In this document: piece by piece, positions 33,020 to 44,841 of the stretch
Layout: the number at the start of each line of letters is the position of its first letter
Numbering within the stretch: position 1 is the stretch's first letter
From: Hydrangea macrophylla
Lineage: Eukaryota; Streptophyta; Magnoliopsida; Cornales; Hydrangeaceae
NCBI GenBank assembly: GCA_033977485.1
Contig: CM066989.1
Location: 34,201,095 to 34,265,094 of the forward strand
Direction of reading: 5' to 3'
DNA length: 64,000 bases
The notes under the pieces: model-generated
What the model was told of the DNA's origin: nothing
Databases searched by the model: none
What the model saw: the letters and a program-made list of their open reading frames with translations, nothing else
Position numbers and translations under genes: made by a program

Positions 33020-33105
33020 CACTCGGTTAGGCCTCTGCGGCACTCATTGACTGCCGCGCGGCACTTCACGGAGTACCGATCTAATTTATTGATTGCCGCG
33101 GGTAG
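33020..33105. promoter_or_regulatory. GC-rich palindrome cluster upstream of the DUF7745-like gene
   Basis: CTGCGGCACTCATTGACTGC, CGCGCGGCACTTCACGGAGT and GATTGCCGCGG, about 100-170 bp before the ATG at 33193. They are related to the cluster at 29416-29545 and to the Z LTR. The rest of 32561-33192 is AT-rich, with a TGAATGAATGAATG run near 32865-32880. Confidence 0.45.
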
Positions 33106-33192
33106 GTAAGCAGTTTTATTCTCCTATTTATACCACTTTCTTCCCCCAATACTCCGCAAAACTCCATTTATTCCTCTTCACTTCTTCCCAAA

Positions 33193-34267
33193 ATGGTCCC
33201 TATCAGTTCTCAAATACTCTTCTCATGGATGGATACCCTCTCTGGCATCGACAGGCTCAACTTCGAGTGTTTCCGACTAAATGACCTCTTCTCTTTCCGT
33301 CGAATGATTTTGAATGAAGGCTTGCTTCGAGCTGCGATTCAGTGTTGGGATCCCTCCTTTCACGTCTTTCGCTTTGGTTCCCATGAGGTCTGCCCTTTAT
33401 TTGAGGAGTTCAGCGCTATCCTCCACACAGACCCTTCTGCGGATCTGATAGTTCCCCCGTTGCAGGCGGGGTATGTTCAAGATTTGGCCATTCTACTCCA
33501 TCCATCTCGTAATGCTGCGAGCTCTTTCATATGTGACCGGCAGATTGACTTTGAGCGACTTTCTTCTGTGTATGCCCCCATGGGGGATCCTTATGACGGC
33601 GGATATCAGATTACCCGGCGTTGTGCATTATCGATTGCCATGTTTTCTTACTTCCTCTTCTTGTCGTCTTCCGACATTCTCATACCCATTGCCTGTGGTC
33701 TGCGAGAGATGAAGAGTGAAAACCTTGATAGGTTTGGATCGGGCTCATGCCATCGGGGCCATGTTATCTGTGGGAGCCCTCTTCGTCCTGCAACTTTGGC
33801 TCATGGAGCGCTTGGATCTCTTCGTGCATCCTTCACACCTTTGTGGGTCGCTTCCCTACGATCGCATTGAGGTTCACCATTTGTTCCGCTCGGATGACGC
33901 GTGGCTCAATTGGCTCAAAAACCCCTCTCCTGGTGATATTCGCTAGTTTTGCCCAGCTTAGTCTTATCGCTCTGTTGCAGTGCGGCTTCCCGGGAAGCCT
34001 GGTATCTGGTTGCCTGGTTTGCACGCTACTACTTTCTACATTCCTGGCCGGGTGGTCCATCAGTTTGGATTAGTTCAGGATGTTACTGAAGATATTGATG
34101 TGGATTTCACGAGGAGCTCAATCATACGTTTCTCTACTGTGAGGGCTTTTGTTGAGGCTTGGCATGATAGGGTAGCTCTTTCCTTTTGGAGGATTCCTGC
34201 TTCGTTCATTCCTACTACTGAGTACCTCTCGCAGATTCAGGCCCTAGTTGAGAGATTGACTTCATAG
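33193..34267 (+). pseudogene. Antisense gene 1 of element Z: DUF7745-like protein, broken
   Basis: ATG at 33193 opens a 174-residue stretch with WDPSFHVFRFGSHEVCPLFE and EFSAILHTDPSADLIVPP. The pattern H.F.FG..E.CP..EEF..IL is that of the plant DUF7745 family, commonly annotated near retrotransposons and related to plant mobile domain proteins. After a frameshift near 33710 the frame continues (AHAIGAMLSVGALFVLQLWL, LFVHPSHL), meets stops near 33946 and 33960, and ends with VVHQFGLVQDV...FVEAWHDR and TAG at 34265. The function is unknown. It sits antisense to pol, next to the integrase end, and was likely part of element Z. Family assignment is from memory of the pattern and is moderate. Confidence 0.6.
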
Positions 34268-34889
34268 ACATTCATAGATAAAAAAAAGAAGCAAGACAGG
34301 GCGAAGCTTTACAAAATTTCAGACGGATTCTGTCTATTTTCTTGCACATCTGAATGTGATGTTCTTCTTTCGTTTCCAGAAAATGTTTTTTTTAATGTTT
34401 AAGAAAAGAAACGACGTGCCCTAGCATGTTTAATCAATGTTTTCACTCTTTCAGTTTATCTTTAAGTTATGAAAATCCTCCTTTCAAAATCTCCTTCCAG
34501 TTTTTGTTACTTTGCTTTAAATCCTTGCTTGAAGCTTTAATCATCCTATACCATGAATCCTCATTTATTCTTTTATATTACTTATTTTGATGACCAGGAG
34601 ATCTAGAGATGGGTTTAGACATTATTTGGGTTCTTCGATTTGGAAAACGAAGTTTGCCCCTAGTTATGGGGCTCTGAAGTGATTCTGGGCAAATGGGAGT
34701 TTGCCCCTATTTTGGCATAGGGATTTTGTTTTATGGACCAAGGGCTTTTGAGAACCCGCCTACTTATCCCCGAATGGGTATCATGTCCTATAGTAGTTTG
34801 GTCGGGGCCTGTAAGAAGTACAAGGATTGATTGTATGAGTGCGATTGTGATTGAACCCTGTAGGTTGCCTACGTATCCCCAAATGGGAA

Positions 34890-35930
34890 TCAGATCAAAG
34901 CGTAGTTCATCGAGGTAGGAGGTTTTGAAGGAATGGTTTCAAGCAAAGTATTTCTTGAGACGATCGAGGTTAATCGGTTGTTCAAATTCACCCCGTTCAG
35001 GTCCATAAGATAGGCCGCCCCTCCAGAGAGGAGAGTCTTAATGATGTACGGCCCGACCCAGTTGGATTTGAATTTTTCTCTGGGGGTCATCAACGGACAC
35101 TTTCAGTTCTTTGAGGACCAGGTCATAAGCTATCCTCTTCTGATATCCACGAGTATGGTTTATTGCGGCCAACCTCTTCTCATCGAGCAGCGTCAACTCC
35201 TCATACCTTCCTTGTATCCATTCCAATTCAGTGATCTCACATTCTGCCAAAATCCTAAGAGAGGGTATCTCTACCTCAATTGGGAGAACGACCTCCTTGC
35301 CATAAACCAACGAATAAGGTGTAGCTCCTGTAGAAGTTCTTACAGAGGTCCGGTACCCCCATAGTGCAAACGGTAGCTTCTCGTGCCAATCTTTGTACGT
35401 GTCTGTTGTTTTTCCCAAGATTGCTTTAACATTCTTATTAGCTACTTCTACCGCTCCGTTCCTTGGCCTACATGGAGAGGACTGATGGCGAGTGATCCTG
35501 TACTTTTCCAAAAGCGGGATAACTTCTCCTTGGAAATGGCTACAATGATCTGAGATGAACTCGTTGGGGACCCCATACCTGTGGATTATGTTTTTTTTCG
35601 ATGAAGCTCACAACATCCTTAGCCTTTAATGTGGCATATGACGCGGCCTCCACCTATTTAGTAAAGTAGTCTATCGCCACAATTATATATCGATGCCCTT
35701 TGGAACTATTTCACCGATGATATCAATGCCCCAAACAGAGAAAGGCCAAGGCGTGGTCATGCTATAGAGCTGAGAAGGCGGGGTATGCATTAGATTGGCG
35801 TGGATTTGACATTTGTGGCATCTTCTGACATACTCACAACAATCTTTGTCCAGAGTCGTCCAATAATATCCTTGCCGAATGATCTTCTTTACCAGCATAT
35901 GCCCATTCATGTGGGGCCCACAGACTTATT
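34890..35930 (-). pseudogene. Element Z integrase (Tat lineage, broken)
   Basis: Minus strand: the zinc-binding part (MNGHMLVKKIIRQGYYW, CCEYVRRCHKCQIHAN, 35910-35790), then WGIDIIGEIVPKG with the first catalytic Asp (about 35705). A decayed middle follows, then RPRNGAVEVANKNVKAILG with the Glu (35460-35420), WGYRTSVRTSTGATPYSLVYG and the C-terminal KFKSNWVGPYIIKTLLSGGAAYLM (35070-34990). Frames change between 35683 and 35511 and near 35065. From 34268 to 34889 no gene is seen; it separates the convergent ends of pol and the antisense DUF7745-like gene. Confidence 0.85.
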
Positions 35931-36219
35931 CATGTATTTCATCCATCATTCTTTTGGCCTCTTTTCCATATAGACATTCTAAATTGTACCCTGTGTATGA
36001 CCTTTTCCATAGCCTATCTGCATAGATCACGAATTGGGCTGAGAACCTTTGGATTGCCTTTCTGTCCTTTTCTGAGGCTCCCTCGGGGTATTCTCCCTCT
36101 TTATTGAAATTCTACACATCCACATACTACGACATTTCTCCCTCGTCTTCTATGGCCGAGACTGTCTCAAATGAGGGTTGATTTCTGATTTCTATGGATA
36201 ATGGGACCATCGTGACCCC

Positions 36220-37065
36220 TTAGGGGATCTGTATCATTGATGCCAGGGTTGCAAGGGAGTCGGCCAATTGGTTTTCCTCCTGGGGAAGGTAGTAGAATGG
36301 TATCTTCTTGAATTGTTCTTTCAAACTCTCCAAATAGTCATGGTATGGCCTCAACTTCTCATGTTTCACCCTCCAATCTCCCCGCACTTGGGATATGATC
36401 AAATTGGAATCTCCAAACACATCAACTTTTTCAATTTTTAAGGCCAGCGCCGCCTCCATTCCCACTATGCATGCTTCATACTCCGCTGAGTTATTGGTTG
36501 AGTTGTATTTAAGCTTGACGGCCAGTGGGGTAGGGGTTCCATCAGGTACTACAAGGATAACTCCGACTCCGTAGCCTAGTTGAGTAGTGGCCCCATCGAA
36601 ATACATCCTCCAATCCTCCTTTACCTCCATCACTCCCTCTTCAAGAAACCTGAATTCTCCTTTCTCCCCAGATTCTACGGTAAGGTCAGCTAGGTACTCG
36701 GTGATGGCTCTCCCTTTGACAGATTTGGAGGTGACATATCTGATATCAAACTCGGCTAGCATCATGGTCCATCGGGAAATCCTACTAGTCAAGACGGGTT
36801 TTTCGAACAGGTATTTGAGTGGGTCCATTCGGGAGATTAAGATCACGAGGAAGGCTAACATATAATGCCTAAGGCGACGGGTACACCAGACTAAAGCTCA
36901 ACAGGCTTTCTCTAAGGGTGAGTACTTCAACTCATATCCGGTCATCCTCTTGCTCAAATAATAAATGGCCTTTTCTACGTGCCCTTCTTCTCCTTCTTGG
37001 GCCAGCATGTATCCCATTGAATCCTCGATCACAGAAAGGTATAGCAGCAAAGGCTTTTCGGGTGA
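36220..37065 (-). pseudogene. Element Z RNase H and archaeal-type RNase H
   Basis: Minus strand: LLLYLSVIEDSMGYMLAQ and RHYMLAFLVILIS (first RNase H, 37060-36830), then SRISRWTMMLAEFDIRYVTS. The second RNase H follows with MYFDGATTQ (Asp), NNSAEYEACIVGME (Glu), VFGDSNLIISQ (Asp) and ENQLADSLATLA (Asp), 36600-36225. All four catalytic acids of the second domain are present. One stop near 36895 interrupts the first. The frame is cut at 37065 by the solo LTR 37071-50267 and resumes at 50273. The stretch 35931-36219 (LYGKEAKRMMDEIHE-like, in broken frames) links it to integrase. Confidence 0.85.
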
Positions 37066-39511
37066 GGGTGTGTAGACACCCCATTTTGTCGGCTATTAGA
37101 TTTAGGAGACCCATTGCTTGGTGGTTCACAATGATCGAAAAAGACTCAAAAGAACTCCTGGAAGTTAGTTCTATCTCTCAAAATGCTCAGAATGACCAAA
37201 ATACCCCTGAAAGCCCAAACACTCCCAGATTTGAACCAAATGTTCTTGAAACACGCTACATCGTAAGAAAAGAAATAAAATGAGTTTTAAAGCAAAACCA
37301 GATGAAATCGTCGACTCCCAAAGACCCCCGGAAGTCCCGAAAGTTCCCAGAAAGTCCTTGTTGACTGGTTTGACCAAGGTTTGACCAAGGTTTGACCAAA
37401 GTTTGACCAAAATCGTCCAAATTTGCCCAAAAATTCTGAGATCATTCTTCATCATGTGAAAAGTACTAAAACAAGTTTTAAAAGAAAATCGGATGAAAAC
37501 GTCAGCTCCTGGGAGCTCCCAGAAGTCCCCAGAACTTCCTAGAGGTCCCTGATTTGACCAGTTTGACCAAAAGTTGACTTTGAAACCGGGGCACCGTATC
37601 ATTTTTCAATCATTTTTCATGGATACTAGAGGTCAATAGCTTTCTAATGGTATATCCCACATAATTTCTGGATTTAAAACGAATTTATTATGAATTTCTG
37701 AAGGTGGAAAAGGGGATCAAATCGGCTTTTATCGCAAATACCGCAAAACTTTTCAAAGTGACCTGACTCTGAAACTTCTTTTTTATAGGAAATAGACTCC
37801 AATACCTTTCCAACGGTATATCACAACCTCAATTTGGAGTTCATACGCATTTTTTGTGAATTTCGGACGAAATAGGGCCTTTTCGCGAATACCGGAACCT
37901 TAGGGGGCCTAAACAGCATTATCTGGACAATGGAGGAGCAGTGCCGCTGCGGCACTGGCCCACTGCCATCGCGGCACAGGTCCAGTGCCGCCGCGGCACT
38001 CTCCCCCAGAACAGTCCACTTTTGTAATTTATTTTGGGGGTCCAATTTGATATATTAGAAATCAAAACTACGTAGTTTTGGTTCCCAGCTTATTTTGGCC
38101 CAATGGGAGACCATTTTAAACTTTTTAAAACTCCATTTACCACCCCTCATTTGCTTATAAAAGAAGCCATTTACTTCCATTTAGGGAGGGACATGGAAGC
38201 TTAGAGAGAGCTTAGGAAGAAACTCTAGAGAAATATAGAGAGAGAAAGAGAAGAAGTAGTCTTCTTCTTCCATTTTTCCAATCAAAGTGAGTTTTAATCT
38301 TATTTTCTTCCATTACCTCTCATATACTCCACATTCAAATCATCTCCAACCACCATTCTTGAGTATCTATGAGATAAGAAGCTACTTCCATGTCCAAATG
38401 TCAATACATATGAGTGAAACACCAAGCTACAAGTCCAATATCTCAATGAATATCAACTATTGATTGCTATTTGAATGTTTTTTACTTTGATGTTCATCTC
38501 TCCCTTAACCTCATTTCTTTTGACTTTTCTTTGATAATTTAGTTGTTCATCATCATCTATATGACATGTTGTTTGAGGAGAGTGAATCCTTATGGATAGT
38601 AGCTCTTGACCTCAAAGACATGTTTGATGGATGATGATTCTACATTCAATACATTAATATGTATTCTTGAAGTCATATTCTCAAACAAAACTATGTTTGT
38701 ACAAATAATATTGGGAGTTCTTTGATGATTTAAGGTTGGATGAGGTTCTAAGTGTTCACATGGTCATCTCAAGAGTTTAAGTTCATGCTTTGAACATCTA
38801 TTTCAAAACCCAAATCCAATTTCTTCAAGAATGATCCAAAATAGTGAGCTATTCAGATTCAAAGATTTGTTTTGAATTAAATAATTGAGTTATGATGATG
38901 AAACCACTTAGAAAATCTTCCTAAGACATCATAGTTTGTCTCTAATTTTTACCATCAATTATAGAAATGTGAAAGTATTATTTTCGGATTTAAGAAGTTC
39001 ATATTCATAATCTGCCTCTGTTCTCACAGAATGTTTACCTGACTTCTTGCACTTATTATGGATGTTTTCCTTACTGTACATATATCTTTTCTATTTTTTT
39101 ATGAAACTTGGGTGTCTTAGAAAACTTTTGGTATATAATGGGTCATCATAAATCATTTCTTTGATTTATGAAAAATCATACAAAATCAGTCAACATTGTA
39201 GCTTTTGTTTCTGAGTCATGTGTACATTCTGATTTATTTCTTTTAATCTGTGATAGCTATTGAGGTTTGGCTTTTTGGTTTATTTTCTAGACACAATAAG
39301 GATGATCTCTGATTGTTCCCACATTTTCCTAGGCATGTTTGACCTCCCATAACGATGTTATAAAGTAATGCATACAGTCTGTCCACTATTCACAGCATGT
39401 CATTTTTTGACTTTCACACTTTGATGCAACACTCTCTTGTATCTAGATGAATCCATATCCCATGAACATGTTCTTTACCACTTTTAGCATGCTATATCAT
39501 ATCATGTATCA

Positions 39512-39516
39512 TCTAT
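39512..39516. repeat. E3 target-site duplication TCTAT (left)
   Basis: TCTAT immediately precedes the 5' LTR, and the same pentamer follows the 3' LTR at 48533-48537. Confidence 0.9.
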
Positions 39517-41642
39517 TGTCACACCCGTTCCAAAAATTTATAGTTTTATCATGCATAATTGTAAATTGAGAAGTTATCAATGTTAATTGATAATGGTGGA
39601 TTGAGGTTGACTGTGAGTCAACGGTAAGGTGTCAGTGAGGACACGGGAACATGGAAGTTCATATTGCATAATCATGAGTAAATGGCATTTATATGATTTA
39701 AATATTATTTGACTTTATCTGGTATTTTGTGAATAATAATTTTACCTGTATTGGTAAATTGTGGTAATCTTTGATATTGATTATATCATTTTGAGAACTG
39801 TGGTGAGAACGTGAGTGGCACGTTAATTAAAAAGGTAGGTTGTGTAGAGATTCCACAGAATATAGTTTTCGGACGTTATTTTGGACCCAAACAAAACTTA
39901 GTCGGAAACTTTTGAAATTTATAGTTTTCACTTGTAAAGTTATAAAATGAACGTGTGCGAAGTTTCGAGAGCAAATTAGAAGTTTGAGAAACTTGTGGGG
40001 AGGTAAACATTATTCCCCGAAAACTTGCCTATATATAGATGAGTATGAGATTTCAAATCTCATCCAAACTCCTAAATATCTAGAGAGAGGAGAGAGAAGG
40101 GAGATTTTGTTGCCACGGGCTTTGCGACGACAAACGGCGACCGTTCGTCCGTCAGATTTTCTCTAGATTTCAGATTTGAACTCGTGGAGGTAAGACCTAC
40201 GTTTTGGTACCACTTAGGTCGTGTTTGGCAAAGTTTTTGTAAAATCTTAATTTTGGACTTTTGGGAAAAATCAGGTAAAACTTGTAGGAATCGTACCAAA
40301 TTCGAAATCCGACGATTATTTAGCCCCCTAGACGATCCTTCAAAGTTTGAAGAGATTCACACGAGGTATGAATTCTAGATCTATGAAATATATGGATTTT
40401 CATGTTTTGGACATCACTTTTGATATTCTTGGATCCGGGCGAAATTCATGTGTTAGTTAGGCCCGTTAATTATGCACGTGAAATTATGATAAAAGCACGT
40501 ATAACTGTTTATGTGAGCATGTTATGTGTCTACTTGGGTCAAAGGGGAGTTTGGTGCAAATTCATTCGGAGTAAGCTCCTAGAACCTTGAGGATTGTGAT
40601 CTTGTTGGAATTGGAATTTGTGGTTGTGTCTGGATTGGAGGTGGGCCCAACCAGTACACGGTACCTGGTATGGAGGAAGGCCCAACCAGTGTACGAGATG
40701 CGTGGGAGAAGTGGGCCTCCTACGGCATCGACCGGATGAATGCGTACCACTCACCCCAGAGACTATTTCTATGTGTTTTAGATGCTTAAACCATGAACTG
40801 TCATATAAGCATACATTTAGAATTGTACGCTCAGCATATAGCTGAGCAGTGGAGATGTACTCCATTGCAGGTAAGAAGAAAGACAAGAAGAATCGTGAGG
40901 AGTGAGGCCGAGGAACGCCGGGGATAACACTTGTATATGTTTTGATTGTTTTATTTTAAATCCTGAAACTTGTGTAAGGATTGGTAATATGTTGTAATAG
41001 AACCATAGATTAGTTCTATAGTATTGTAATCTTGAAGTTGAACGTCTGCAATTATGTTTTAATACGTTAAAAATCAGTTAGGGTTGTACCTATTGTCGGT
41101 GCTAAGAGGCATGAGTTGTTAATATTTCAATACAGGGCTGTCAGCAGGGGAGCAGTCGACTGGTCCCTAGATCAGTCGACTGGACCTCGTGGGATTGAGA
41201 TACTGTAAGGGAATAATAGAAAAGCAGTCGACTGGACCCCTTGGGCAGTCAACTGAACACTGTTTATTTTAGCTACTGCTTCTATTGATTGAAAAGCAGT
41301 CGACTGGATCCCCAGATCAGTCGACTGGACCTCTTTGCAATATGATGTATTTTTGATTCTGCTTAACACAGTCGACTGGACCCTAGTGCAGTCGACGGGG
41401 CAGTCGACTGAGCCTCTGTTTTCAAAACTATTTCCCTTGAATGTGTTTTCAATGGCCAAAACTTTTTATAACTCTGGTTTCAATGTTTTTACAACACAGA
41501 GGGGAACGTTTCCTAAGTTTTAATATACCCAGGGTTGTTTTATAGAAGTTCTTTCCGCTGCGTATTATTAGATGATATTTGGATGAGCCTTGGTGGCGTG
41601 CCACGTGTCCTATTTCCACGCGTAGTGGGATGGGTCGTGACA
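39517..41642 (+). mobile_element. E3 5' LTR, Tekay/Del-type Ty3/gypsy
   Basis: 2126 bp, TGTCACACCCG...GGTCGTGACA. By eye there are about 22 substitutions and one 12-bp length difference against the 3' LTR, so roughly 99% identity. A TATA-like CCTATATATAGATGAG lies near 40028-40043. The 12-bp difference falls inside the CAGTCGACTG cluster (copy 5' lacks it near 41369). Confidence 0.95.
41153..41410. repeat. CAGTCGACTG palindrome cluster, E3 5' LTR
   Basis: About eight or nine copies of CAGTCGACTG or one-base variants (e.g. CAGTCAACTG at about 41253). The equivalent cluster is in E1. Confidence 0.85.
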
Positions 41643-41647
41643 TTTAT

Positions 41648-41665
41648 TGGTATGAGAGCTAGAGG
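41648..41665 (+). other. E3 primer binding site (initiator Met tRNA type)
   Basis: TGGTATGAGAGCTAGAGG, five bases after the LTR. It matches the TGGTATCAGAGC-type site for initiator Met tRNA with one mismatch in the first 12 bases. Confidence 0.75.
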
Positions 41666-41833
41666 TAACAAAACTTTGGGAACGTTCGACGACGAGTGGA
41701 GTGTTGAGTGAATTGCCACATGTTTTCAATAGCATTCATGCATCTTAGAGATGTTTGATGCATATGGATGTTGTTTTACATACATACTATTGTTATTGTT
41801 GTACATGCATAGTGTTTATGCATTGAGAACTAC

Positions 41834-44092
41834 ATGATTGAAATCATGAGTGACGAAGAGCGAGAACTATCGCCACACACTCGACGTATGAATGAGATGG
41901 CTGAGATGATGGGGAATATGGGGGAAATGATACGGAATATATCGGAGCGACTGCCTCCCACACCCCACATCGAAGTAGAACCAATAACTGTAGTGCATGC
42001 ACCCAAAAATAGGGATATGAGATCAATATCTGAACAGTTTACTCGCAAGAAACCGATGGAATTTCATGGAACACCCGATACGACGTTAGCAGAACATTGG
42101 ATAATGGACATGGAGCGAATCTTCCGATCTATTCCGATGACAGATAGAGAGAAGATTGAGAACGCAAGCGATGTACTGAGGGGTGAAGCCCAGAACTGGT
42201 GGGTGAATGTTCTAGATCAAGGAGCACCGATTACTTGGGAAGGGTTTAAGGCAGAATTCAATCGCCGATTCTTTCCGCGAGCCGCCTACAATGCAAAGAA
42301 GCGAGAATTTGATAACCTTAAGAAAGGAGACATGACTGTGACAGAGTATACTTCCAAGTATAATGCGTTGTTGAGATTTGGTAAAGGTTCAGTGCCAGGA
42401 GAGGAAGATAGGGCAAGGAAATTTGAAGAAGGCTTAAGGGAAAATATCCGTTTGAGGGTAGAAACCTACGAACATTCGACTGTTGCAGCAGTACAGCAGA
42501 CGGCGCTTGTAGCCGAAAGTGGAATAGAGAGATCGAGACAAAATCACCAAGGAAAGCGAAGTCATGAGGGTGGTGACCGAAGTCAAGGTGGATCTTTTAA
42601 GAGGCCGTTTTCACGAGGCTCTAGTTCTGATTTTAATAATTCCAAGAGAATACCCAGTAACATACCGTTGTGTTCACTTTGCAACCGACCACACACCGGT
42701 CGATGTTTTCTGACCAACTTTCAGAACAGATCTACAGGGGGAAACAGTGTGAGTTCTGCGACCTACCCGCAACTCAAGTGTTTTGACTGTGGTATCTTGG
42801 GACACCGAGCGAAGGATTGCCCAAAGAAGCGTTCTCAACAAGGGGCAAGTTCTATGGCTTCTAGTGGTTCGAAGCCTAAGCAGTCTAGTGACGGGGGACA
42901 AAGGACGGAGCAACGTCAGGGAAGATCATTCCAGATGAACCCTGGAGACGTGGCTGCTACTGATACAGTGGTCTCAGGTATGGTGCTTGTATGTTCGCAC
43001 TTAGCACGCATACTCGTTGATTCGGGATCTACGCATTCGTTTGTATCTCATAATTTTGTTGAACATTTGAATGTTAAGTCCGCGCCACTAGGATATGAAT
43101 TGTCTATCGCTGTGCCACTTAGTAAGTCAGTAGTGACATCTACTATATATAAGAACTGTGCAATCAAACTAGGCGAGAAGTTGATGACTGGAGACCTTAT
43201 ACCAATTGTAGTGAACCATTTTGATGTGATACTGGGAATGGATTGGTTAGCCCTTAACCAAGCTACGATAGACTGTAAACGGAAAGAGGTTAATTTTCGA
43301 TCACCGGTATATGGGAACTTTTGTTTTCAAGGAAGTGGGGTTATACCGCCGCCATATTTGATTTCAGCTATCCGAGCGAGAAAGTTATTGAAAAAGGGAT
43401 GTCAAGGATTCCTATGTTCAGTGACTGATGTCTCAGCGACCGAATTAAAAGTAGAAGACATTCCCATAGTGCGAGAATATCCAGATGTATTTCCTGATGA
43501 GCTACCAGATGTTCTTATTGAGAGAGAGGTCGAGTTCACTATTGAGGTTATACCAGACTCAAGGCCGGTATCCAAAGCACCGTATAGAATGGCACCAGTA
43601 GAATTGAAGGAACTGAAGGTTCAACTACAGGAGTTACTTGATAAAGGTTTCATTCGACCAAGTGTATCGCCGTGGGGAGCTCCAGTATTGTTTGTGAAGA
43701 AGAAAGATGGCTCCATGCGTATGTGTGTTGATTACCGGGAATTGAACAAGTTTACAATCAAGAACAAGTATCCACTACCCAGAATTGATGACTTATTTGA
43801 TCAACTTCGTGGGGCACAAGTGTTCTCCAAAATAGACCTAAGATCAGGTTATCATCAATTGAAAGTGAAGGCCGAAGATGTTGAGAAAACAGCTTTCAGA
43901 ACGCGTTATGGACACTATGAGTTCTTAGTTATGCCATTTGGGGTTACTAATGCACCAGCTGCGTTCATGGACCTTATGAATCGAGTATTCAAAGATTATT
44001 TGGACAACTTTGTGATTGTATTCATTGATGATATCCTTATCTATTCACCTAGTGAGATAGAACACGAGAACCACTTGAGGTTGATACTTTAG
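41834..44092 (+). pseudogene. E3 gag-protease-RT (752 codons to a premature TAG)
   Basis: A long open frame. Residues 1-200 are the Gag capsid region ([30 protein letters not shown]). A basic, Ser-rich linker follows, then a CCHC zinc knuckle [14 protein letters not shown] (about 316-329). The aspartic protease active site is [11 protein letters not shown] (about 391-401), with [10 protein letters not shown] downstream. RT has [32 protein letters not shown] and the catalytic [11 protein letters not shown] (about 728-738). The product is the Gag-Pol precursor of a Tekay-type element. The frame ends in TAG at 44090-44092, inside RT, and continues in the same frame immediately afterwards, so this is a point stop. 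The start could be 41834 or the ATG at 41846. Confidence 0.9.
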
Positions 44093-44095
44093 AGA

Positions 44096-44797
44096 TTGCG
44101 AGAGAAGCAACAATTTGGAAAACTTAAGAAATGTGAATTTTGGTTATCTAGTATTACTTTTCTTGGTCATATAATTGACAAGAATGGAGTTTCAGTTGAT
44201 CCTCACAAAGTAGAAGCTGTATCTAATTGGCAGAGACCGACATCTGTATCCGAAATTCGAAGTTTCTTAGGATTAGCGGGATATTACCGCCGTTTTATTG
44301 AGCATTTCTCGAAGATTTTATTGCCTATGACAAGGTTGATGAGGAAGGGAGTTACATTTGAATGGAGTCAGGAATGCGAAGACAGTTTTCAAGAATTGAA
44401 GTCACGATTGACGAGAGCACCTATTTTGACAATACCATCCGGAACCGAGGGATTTGTGATCTATAGTGATGCTTCACACAAAGGGTTGGGATGCGTGTTG
44501 ATGCAAGGGGGTAAAGTGATCGCTTATGCATCTAGACAGTTGAAGACACATGAGGTTAATTATCCGACTCATGATCTGGAATTAGCTGCAGTAATTCATG
44601 CCTTGAAGATTTGGAGACATTATTTGTACGGAGAAAAGTGTGAGATATTCACAGACCACAAGAGTTTGAAATATATTTTCACCCAACGGGACTTGAACAT
44701 GAGACAACGAAGATGGTTGGAATTGATGAAGGATTACGATCTATCGATTGAGTACCATCCGGGAAAGGCAAATGTAGTAGCCGATGCATTAAGCTGA
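44096..44797 (+). pseudogene. E3 RT C-terminus and RNase H
   Basis: Continues the gag-pol frame after the TAG at 44090. It holds the RT connection ([37 protein letters not shown]) and RNase H with [15 protein letters not shown] (Asp), [19 protein letters not shown] (Glu), [10 protein letters not shown] (Asp) and [10 protein letters not shown] (Asp). It ends at a TGA at 44795-44797, where the reading also shifts by one base, so integrase continues in another frame. Confidence 0.9.
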
Positions 44798-44841
44798 AGA
44801 CGCCGAGGAATTTAGCCGACGAGCTAACGCAACAAAAAGAG

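Noticed and set aside
29759..34267. Functional host PMD genes
   Set aside because: Multiple stops and frameshifts, and their position inside a Tat element points to element cargo.
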